Below the pieces are notes generated by a model that saw only the letters and a list, made by a program, of their open reading frames with translations, had not been told where the DNA came from and searched no databases. Both the position numbers and the translations under genes were made by a program. Shown here one piece after another: positions 57,283 through 64,000 of a stretch of 64,000 nucleotides of DNA. Location of the stretch: the NCBI GenBank assembly GCA_013339765.2, contig CM023450.1, forward strand, positions 42,810,245-42,874,244. Direction: 5' to 3'. The stretch is from Haemaphysalis longicornis (Eukaryota > Arthropoda > Arachnida > Ixodida > Ixodidae). How positions within the stretch are numbered: the stretch's first letter is position 1; every line of letters starts with the position of its first letter.

Positions 57283-57500
57283 ATAGACAGTGTGTGTGCG
57301 TGTTTTGTGTGTGTTGTGTTGTGTGTGTGGTCTGTGTATGTGTGTGTGTTAAGTTGTCTGCGCGGTGGTGTGTGTGTGTGTGTATTGAAAGTTCGTGTGG
57401 GTGTTTTCTGTATGTGTATTTCGTGTGTGTTGTGGTCCTGTGTGTGTTGTGTTGTGTTGTGTGTGTGTGTTGTGTGCGTGTTGGCGTGGTTGTGTGCCTC
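57283..57500. repeat. Degenerate TG/TGTGT-rich array
   Basis: Variable runs of TGTGTG and TGTTGTG with other short units. It accounts for the long Thr/His-rich and Cys/Val-rich frames on both strands. Confidence 0.9.
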
Positions 57501-58008
57501 CCTTGTTTCCGATGAAAGATAGAGAATGCCGATCGCCATGGAAACTCCGTCCCTCTTCTTGAGATAATTAGAAAACCTTGCCTCACTCTGCTGCGTGCTC
57601 ACCAAACATCTGCGCAGACGAGCAAATTATTCCCATCACCGGTAAGTGCCCAGTTAAGCAGTTCGTTCCTGGGAAGTCCAACCGGACAGGCCTGAAAAAC
57701 TTTATCTTGGCAAGCCCTAAGGCCATGTCATGGATTTTGAAATTTTTCAGCGGAAAGGAAGCCTCGCGCAAAAGAAACAACAACGTGTTATCGGTGGTGC
57801 TTGTCTCCTTTTGCCGCATTCCTCTAAAGAATTTAAAGGGCAGAGGCCACGGCGACATCTAAGAGGTTGCTTATTATTTTATTTGAAAAAAAAAAATCCC
57901 GGGCCACCTCCACTAACGTGAAACCAGGGGAGGAGTGAAGCATGCTGTGTAGAAGTGTATTCTTGGCGGCTTGGCGTATTTGCCAACGGAGATAAAACCG
58001 TTGAAAGG

Positions 58009-58039
58009 AAGAGGTGTACAGCTTTGCTGTACACCTCTT
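58009..58039. repeat. Perfect 14-bp palindrome with 3-nt loop
   Basis: aagaggtgtacagc at 58009-58022 is exactly complementary to 58026-58039. No T-run follows on either strand, so terminator function is unlikely. Confidence 0.85.
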
Positions 58040-58744
58040 GTTGAAGCACGAAGCTCTCTAGCGCGAGGCGTAAACGAGTTTCTCGGTGTTTTTTTAGTAC
58101 GCGTTACGTTTACCATAAGCGTCGATGCAAGACGACAAAAACGAAAGACCTCCCCTAAGGGGTTCGCTCCTTAGACCCTAACTTCAGAGACATTAAATAA
58201 TGGGTTCTGCCAAAAGTAGTCACCAAAGGTCGCATTGTCCTATGAGACCTTCCTAATTTCAGATAGAAAAGAGCAAATTAAATAAGGCAGAAATACGGCG
58301 GCGAATGTAGCACAAAGTTTCATGGCTCGTAAGAAAACCGTGCAGACTTTTAACACATCGATTTACGGTGTCGTCGAAGAAAAGTCAGGACACGAAATAA
58401 CGGCGCAATGATACCTTGTCTTTCATGAGCGTAAATCTGGCACCTACAGGTAGCATTTTAAACACTGAAAAGATTCACTTTCGTCTCTACGCTCACCTTT
58501 GAGAGACTATTTTGGCTTCGCTTTCAGGAAATTTTGTTTACGGAGCCCTGAAATCTGAATGTGCAATATGTTGCACGCGGGGTCTTAAGAGTACCTGCGT
58601 ACGATTACGGCACGATCAGGTACTTAGAGGACCAGATCGTGTATATACGAACCACGGCTAATACCCTTGAGATCGCCCAGTTTATTCTTTGAGGCTAGGA
58701 CTTGACCGCGCTCGTATATCACTGAAGGTCATCCAACCTGCACT

Positions 58745-58764
58745 CCCCCCCCCCCCCCCCCCCC
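58745..58764. repeat. C homopolymer, 20 bases
   Basis: Uninterrupted C run; likely length-variable in assemblies. Confidence 0.95.
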
Positions 58765-59459
58765 GCTTCTCGGAATTTAAGTCACTATTGGCAACCAAGA
58801 CGTTAGGCTGCAACTGAGGCCACTACTGTCCTGGTCCTGCCCATTTGAACAAAAACAGTCCTGGCGTTTGGGTCACAACATTAAAACAAAAATAGAGTGA
58901 CATGCTGCACTCAATCTGCTGCGTCTAATAAATACGTTTGGGCGTCTCAGAAAGCCACGGTGACTCTGGACAGGGCCGTCACTGGGAGCAACCTCACGTA
59001 TGGCGTAATAGACTATGACCTCAACAAGAAGAATATCCAGCCATCCAGATGTTGCACCGCGTGACCCTCCGGACCTCCAAAAGCTTTACATAAACATACG
59101 CCAACTTGCCAACTGGAACATGCTATACTCCTTCCTTGCAGTCATGTCTTTATAGAAAAAAATCAAGGCCCAGACGGACTTCAAACGATTTTTCACGCAC
59201 ATCGTAGCAGCGTAGGACTCGAGAACATCCGCAGGGCCTCGCGACCGCCCAGGCTCGAAAGTAACGTGGTGGTGATCAGCGTGCGATAAAGACTACTAAT
59301 ACATCACGCCGATAAAGGTAAACGCGACGTCCAGAATAGATCGTGAACACTGAGCGTCAAATTTAAATCTTCACAGGCGCAAGCCTGAACTTTCAAGGAG
59401 CGGGCCTCGCTTAGTCGTGTCCTGAGGCTTTTGGCCTCTCAGAGTACTCTACTGCACGT

Positions 59460-60110
59460 GACTGTCCAATGTCAATCCTCTACTTGGAGATACGAACCAT
59501 CAACCACGGAATGGTATTCCTCGCCTTCGATTCTGACCCATATTTACAGGCTTTCATAAGCGTTTTCACGGACTCCGGTGAAGCAACCGCAGCTTTAAAA
59601 TCTCATAATTTGATCCATCCTGTCGTCCATGAAATACTTGATAATATCAAGTTCAACCCGCGCAACAGAAGAAGACAAACATCCGCATCGACTGGGTGCC
59701 TGGCCACGAGCCCTATGCATCAGGCAACTAAACGGCCTTTGACACCGCAAAGGAGAGTGTTCCTTCCCAACCTTCAGTAATGATTAGGGTGGGGCTGAAG
59801 CAGCCCCGCTCGCCCTCCACAGCGATGCGCCTTCACCGGTACAAGAATGCTCGCCACGCCCGCCTAAAAAAAAGAAACTTCATCCTGTTCCTTTAAGCAG
59901 ACCTGAAACACTTACCACACTTCTCAAGCGAAATCTCTATTAAGAGGTCCTTACAAATTCAGCCTGCATGCCCGAAATATATCGCAAACGATACACCCCA
60001 CAACTGCGCCCCCATTGCCTGTGTCGGTACTGCCGTATCAACACTCTGCCGGGCCTTGCAAACCCGGTCTGTGGTTTGGCCATGCACAGCCTCTTTTAAT
60101 AATAGCAGGT
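59460..60110 (+). mobile_element. LINE remnant with RNase H domain
   Basis: Plus-strand RNase H motifs: VFTDSGEATAALKSHN (about 59558-59606, catalytic Asp in TDS) and, after a frame change, NIRIDWVPGHEPYASGN, then a stop where Glu is expected, then TAFDTAKES (59672-59760). A basic stretch RLHRYKNARHARLKKRNF follows. The order TDS, then WVPGHE, then N-x-TA is that of the RNase H of I/R1-like LINEs. Reverse transcriptase was not recognised upstream (58900-59460), though weakly similar text may be present. Confidence 0.6.
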
Positions 60111-61639
60111 TCATCTCTCTGTAATGGCATCCCAATGCACAACCAACTGGCGCGCAAGTATTAACCCAATTGCAGTTTCTTCACTTTAAAGCAGCTTAGC
60201 ACGTGTTGTTCAAGTGGGAGGACTTCACTGCATATCCCTGTAGCGAACCACCACATATTACCGACATCTATCAAGAACTCGTGCCAGTGACACTGGAGAT
60301 ACCAAGAACTCGTCTATTCCTTGAGCATTCAGCAAACCGAACCTTTATGTACGCCCTGCATTTCCTCCCTCTTCTTCCCCTCAATCCCACTTCCCCAATC
60401 GTGACCACAGGCATTTCTTTCCTCACAACTAAAAGTAAGAAACATTAATCGTATTCCTTGTACTGCATTATTTTGCATTTCCTCACAAAAGACAGTACAA
60501 AGACGTGGCCGTGTGAGGTATCTTCCCATTACAACATTTAGTTGACCTCCGAGTAGTATACTACAAGCCTTGTTGATTGAAAGACTGCCACACTATTAAA
60601 ATAAAGAAAGCCGTATGCCTTCCCATTCTCAGAAGCAATTTACCGCCACAGAAAAAAGAAGGCACGTGCTTGCATATACGGGGCTCCACAGTGGCGCAGA
60701 AGTGATGAGGCCACAAAGGCTACAAAGAGGCTACAAAGATTACGACCTGGGCTTTGCCGTGGTTGAGTACCAAGCATTGATTGCCCCCCTCGGGAAAATG
60801 TGGCCGCGGCAAGCAAAGACATATTAAAATGAACTGATGGGGGTCATTACGCCAGTTTGTAGAAGCTACATGGACACACACGCACAAGAAGCGAAGCCAA
60901 TGGTATGGACCAGGAGCGGGGTAACTAGGGAAGCATGTTTGTTTGATCCGTCGCGACGCGACGTAATTAGAGCGTGGTGCTGCTTCGAGCTACATATCAC
61001 TGCCGGCGGCAGATTTACGCTTGGCAGAAGAGAGCAAGTCAAAAAGGAACGCAGCGCAGGGGGGCGGGAGCAATGAATCCTCGGGGGATGTTTGGGGAAA
61101 GCGCGCTCATGCGAGAGAAAGCACGTATTTCATAGCCGAGCTAAGTGATGCAGGCGCCGGCGGTTCGGCGAACACCCGGACAGCACCTGACCATCCATAG
61201 TCTTGCGGGGTAAAGCTGAACGTCCTACTAAACCAGTGCTTGCGAAAGAATCTCTTTCGCACCTGAGTATGGTGTAACCGTTCCTGCAGCCCTGCTCTCG
61301 TGATTCGTCTGCCTTTTTGCCGAGCCATCGGTGAAAATTGGCAAGCTTAGCTTAGTCCCTTAGTTGTGTCTAAATAAGCGTAAAACATTACATCTGCTTA
61401 AAATTTAACTCGCAAGTAGCAGACGAAACTTTCGTGACTTCATTTGGGGTATGTGTACTTTGTTCACATGCCACACTGTCGATTTGACGATATTTGGTCT
61501 GAAGGACATCGGATCAGAATATGACAGTTGACATATCGAAGACCGTATAGAAGGTGAAACTGTTCCTAGGAATTGTCTAGTAGTTAACAAAGCCTCAGTA
61601 TCACTTCGTTAAGAAGAGAAAATGCAAAGGTAAATTAAT
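60111..61639. other. No gene recognised
   Basis: Short frames only. An 8-bp hairpin (gcgaaaga, near 61229-61248). Possibly includes 3' parts of the flanking LINEs. Confidence 0.45.
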
Positions 61640-62574
61640 TTAAAGCTGTGCCAATAATTCTGCACCAAGCAGATCGCATAACACCTGCTTATGACCCCAA
61701 GTGCATAACAGATGCGCCTTCTTTTTGCGAGAGTTTGCCATACCGCATAAAAGTTGAATGTACAACATCACATTTGTTTCACGCAGAAACGTCAGCAGAG
61801 ACCGATACTGGGGGCTCCATATCCACCGCTGTAGATCAGGGGGTCTCCCAGGATAGAGCCCTGTGCCCCGGAGGTGTTGCAGTCGAGAGGTTTGAAGGGC
61901 AGGGCAGGTCCATAGAAGGTGGCTCGTGTCGGCTTCGGACGCAGGGACCGTACAAAAGAGACAGGTGTCCGCAAACGGTGCGTGATAGCGGGCAGGCCAA
62001 GCGTGGGTCACTGCTGGGGATAAGGCCACCCCAACTCGAAGCCTCCGCAGCAGGACCTCCTCCCAGCGAACAAGCCCACTGGGGAGGTCAGTTCCACGCG
62101 GTGGAAGTAAAGCACGCGTGGCGCGGCGGAGGTTCTCCTTTTCCACCAGCAGTTCTTCTAGTGTGGACACCGGGAGAAGTGGTAGCGGCCGTGGAAGGTC
62201 TATACGGTGACAGGCGGGATCCGCCGCTATGTGGGCAGGAAGCATGTCCTGGCGAATCCACAAAACACGCACAGGGGATTGGTATGTGTCCAGGATCGCG
62301 TGAATACGTGTCGACATGCTGGTGCTACGAACAACGCGACGTAGACCACGTATCGCTGTCGTTGAGTCCGTGTAAATACCAGTTTCACGCCGGTAGTTAC
62401 TGTCGATGCAAGCGCTTGGAGACCATCCCGAATAACAGTAAGTTCTGCCAACAGGCTTGGTAGAGGGCGGAGAGTCTCGTAGGCGCTGCACTGGTTTAAG
62501 GTTGGGTGAGAGGGACAAGCCAAGGCTGTGGTTACGAGGCAGTCGTGTGCCCCGGCGTTTACGAAAGCCTGCAC
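61640..62574 (-). mobile_element. LINE remnant: RNase H and C-terminal zinc-like domain
   Basis: The upstream part (62574 to about 62380) contains CPSHPTLNQCSAYETLRPLP and LLAELTVIRDGLQAL, the RNase H region with its conserved Glu (AEL). A frame change leads to ETGIYTDSTTAIRGLRRV (TDS catalytic Asp). Then follow HIAADPACHRIDL, EEVLLRRLRVGVALSP and the Cys/His motif DTCLFCTVPASEADTSHLLW. The frame stops at 61640. RT is absent, so this is a truncated, once-frameshifted copy of a third LINE type, different in sequence from those at 52829 and 59460. Confidence 0.8.
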
Positions 62575-62876
62575 ACGCTTCCCAAGGAAATGCTGTTAAT
62601 TTTTTTTTCTGAAAGAAATATTTTTGTCCGTTGTCCGGGATGATTTATGCAAAGAAAAAATGGTTCTGTAAAGAAACCTCCTGTCGAAAGAAATGCGTGG
62701 AACAAAAGGCTTATTGTATTATCCTTTCTCGATGCCTTCACAAGAAATAGTTGAAGCATTTTATTTACTCCCGAAATCGAAGCTACACTTCGTCATCTTG
62801 TCCGTGTATTCTCAATTCCAGAGGCTGCCATGAATGAATGCGTCTTAGCGAACTTATATTGAAATCTATATTTCGA

Positions 62877-62904
62877 TATGCAGCGTGCGTATGCACGCTG
62901 CATA
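62877..62904. repeat. 12-bp hairpin with 4-nt loop
   Basis: tatgcagcgtgc at 62877-62888 pairs exactly with 62893-62904. Pairing continues outside after one mismatch (atttcg with cgaaat). Confidence 0.8.
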
Positions 62905-63181
62905 CCGAAATGCTATTCGCATGGTATCGCCTTTAAACTTGCCTTCGGAGCCCGTAAGTCCCGCAACTGCTTTTTTATCCTTATCCGTAATAGGCAACCA
63001 GCCGTGTTGTCGTCCAATGGTAGGCGCCTTGCAAATGTTCCTTAGTGTTGTTTTTTAACCCTAACTTGTGCAGTTGGTTGAGGCCATTTGGAATATATAG
63101 AAAACACCCGAACTCTGTTCTACCCGCGAGCACCTCTCTGGTAGAGTACACTACGCGCAAAATGAGAATAAATGAGCCCAC

Positions 63182-63311
63182 TCTCCTTTGCCGATCAAGT
63201 CTTTTCTGTTCTCGATGATGCCCCAGGGAGCGATGCCGATGGCGACAACTCGGCCCCTCAGCTGTGGAGTACGCTCTGTCAGCAGGACCTCGCCGACGTG
63301 ACGGGTCACGC
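63182..63311 (-). CDS. TRPM channel, upstream exon in this window (N-terminal homology region)
   Basis: On the minus strand an acceptor (tggtttgcag, AG at 63312-63313) is followed by GC and then codons reading VTRHVGEVLLTERTPQ, LRGRVVAIGIAPWG and IIENRKDLIGK. This is the strongly conserved TRPM N-terminal signature around RHVG and IGIAPWGIxEN, part of the SLOG/LSDAT-like region of the cytosolic domain. The exon begins in phase 1, so the first codon is probably a Gly completed from an exon beyond the window. At the 3' end the expected donor after GGCAAAG reads gagagtggg, one base from a good gtgagt site. The nearest true GT is four bases further (end at 63182 as given), and its phase does not match the next exon. 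The reading frame is clean within the exon. The plus-strand acidic frame over it is an antisense shadow. Confidence 0.85.
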
Positions 63312-63313
63312 CT

Positions 63314-64000
63314 GCAAACCAAGATCAACCCAAGAGCAAAAAAGGAAAAATGAAAATAGCGAATTTGGGGAAGCTTGTGTTCAGATGCTTGAAGTAAATG
63401 CACTGTAAATGTAAATCAGAGCATTGATAAAATTGCAAAAAGAAGTCATAGCACAAAAGTACACTGCGATTCACACTGAGAAATATACTAGCAATAGTGA
63501 CACCCAGTGTTTGAGAGAGTGTCTTTGTCGGCAGTTTTCGCATTATCAACTTATCAACCCATTCAACCCCTTCATCAACCCATTGATTTTTCATTGTACA
63601 TTGTCCATTCACTGTTTATTCTCGCTTCCCAATAATCATCAACCCATTCGTTGATGCCCAATGGCCTTGTAATTATTTCGCCAGAATGCTGTTGATTAAA
63701 AAAACTAAATTGTGATAGACATGGCCTTCGTAACTGCTAATGACAAAAGTAACCCATTATTGGCTGTTTTAAACCGCACATACTCAGTGAACTCCACCGG
63801 GTCGCTTGAAAAGAACGCTCTAGGAACATCCTTCAACTGGGAAGGCTACACAGTGTACAATTCCCTCGTATGGCGTTTACTCCCAAGTTTTTCAAGCATT
63901 TCTTAGCCTAATTAAAGGGTACCTGGTTGTTCCCCTAGATGTTAATAATCAATCGACAATAACAAATAACCACAATAACGATGATTTACAATGAAGCTTT
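63314..64000. other. Probable TRPM intron sequence; nothing else recognised
   Basis: No exon encoding the preceding TRPM segment is visible. A cluster of caacccatt-type direct repeats lies at 63545-63660. The final plus frame at 63712-63906 has no known match. Confidence 0.45.

Noticed and set aside
57258..57605. 115-codon Thr/His-rich minus frame and 84-codon Cys/Val-rich plus frame
   Set aside because: Both run through the degenerate TG array.
62981..63403. 140-codon minus frame and acidic 78-codon plus frame over the TRPM exon
   Set aside because: The minus frame is in a different phase from the TRPM coding sequence and the plus frame is antisense. The correct phase lacks its own start codon and is bounded by an acceptor.
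1..64000. Restriction-site-like ends (AATTC at the first bases, AAGCTT at the last)
   Set aside because: Could mark cloning ends, but short sites at arbitrary window edges can be coincidence.
1..64000. CRISPR arrays, bacterial operons, rRNA genes, phage modules
   Set aside because: No evenly spaced repeats with unique spacers, no clustered long frames and no rRNA-like sequence were seen. The content is eukaryotic.

Overview
This looks like nuclear DNA of an arthropod with a large, repeat-dense genome, most likely a hard (ixodid) tick or close chelicerate relative. The reasons are long stretches with no open frame above chance, a dense mix of decayed RTE-type, CR1/Jockey-like and RNase-H-bearing LINEs, a Ty3/Gypsy element, tRNA-derived SINEs, many TA-flanked MITEs, abundant microsatellites, and host exons separated by tens of kilobases. 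Nothing prokaryotic is visible (no operons, ribosome binding sites, CRISPR arrays or rRNA). The species call is inference; no search was possible.

Host-gene content is small. (1) Two exons of a TRPM (melastatin-type TRP) channel gene lie on the minus strand at 63182-63311 and 34568-34745, in collinear order with about 28 kb of repeat-filled intron between them. They encode consecutive parts of the conserved N-terminal TRPM homology region. The downstream exon has an in-frame TAG and the expected splice sites are abnormal, so this copy may be a pseudogene. (2) Two sequences derived from protein phosphatase 4 regulatory subunit 2 (PPP4R2), at 41118-41758 (+, frameshifted) and 50761-51363 (-, open for about 200 codons), sit in the arms of a diverged inverted duplication of about 1.5 kb.

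Layout. 1-14 kb: almost featureless, apart from microsatellites, a foldback repeat (4451-4726) and a LINE 3' tail (11640-11740). 14-21 kb: a TTAA-flanked non-autonomous transposon (14958-16141), a 181-bp MITE (16694-16874), a composite tRNA-Glu-like repeat and two tRNA-Met-like SINEs. 21-28.8 kb: nothing recognised except simple repeats. 28.8-31.1 kb: an RTE-type LINE whose 5' endonuclease part is inverted against its downstream part, with two tandem TA-flanked MITEs inside it. 32.6-36 kb: SINE, inverted and tandem repeats, and the TRPM downstream exon. 37-38.4 kb: a PIF1-like helicase fragment and a MITE. 40.7-51.8 kb: the PPP4R2 inverted duplication, enclosing a CR1/Jockey-like LINE, an RTE 3' end, a second composite repeat, a Gypsy pol with probable 3' LTR, and another LTR-like unit. 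52-62.6 kb: a SINE-like repeat, three RNase-H-bearing LINE remnants and a 233-bp Tc1-type MITE. 63.2 kb: the TRPM upstream exon.

The genes do not form a functional system. The window reads as a host intron or intergenic landscape built by layers of transposon insertion. The most informative items are the TRPM exons, the duplicated PPP4R2 copies, the LINE inversion with its datable nested MITEs, and several MITE families with clear ends.
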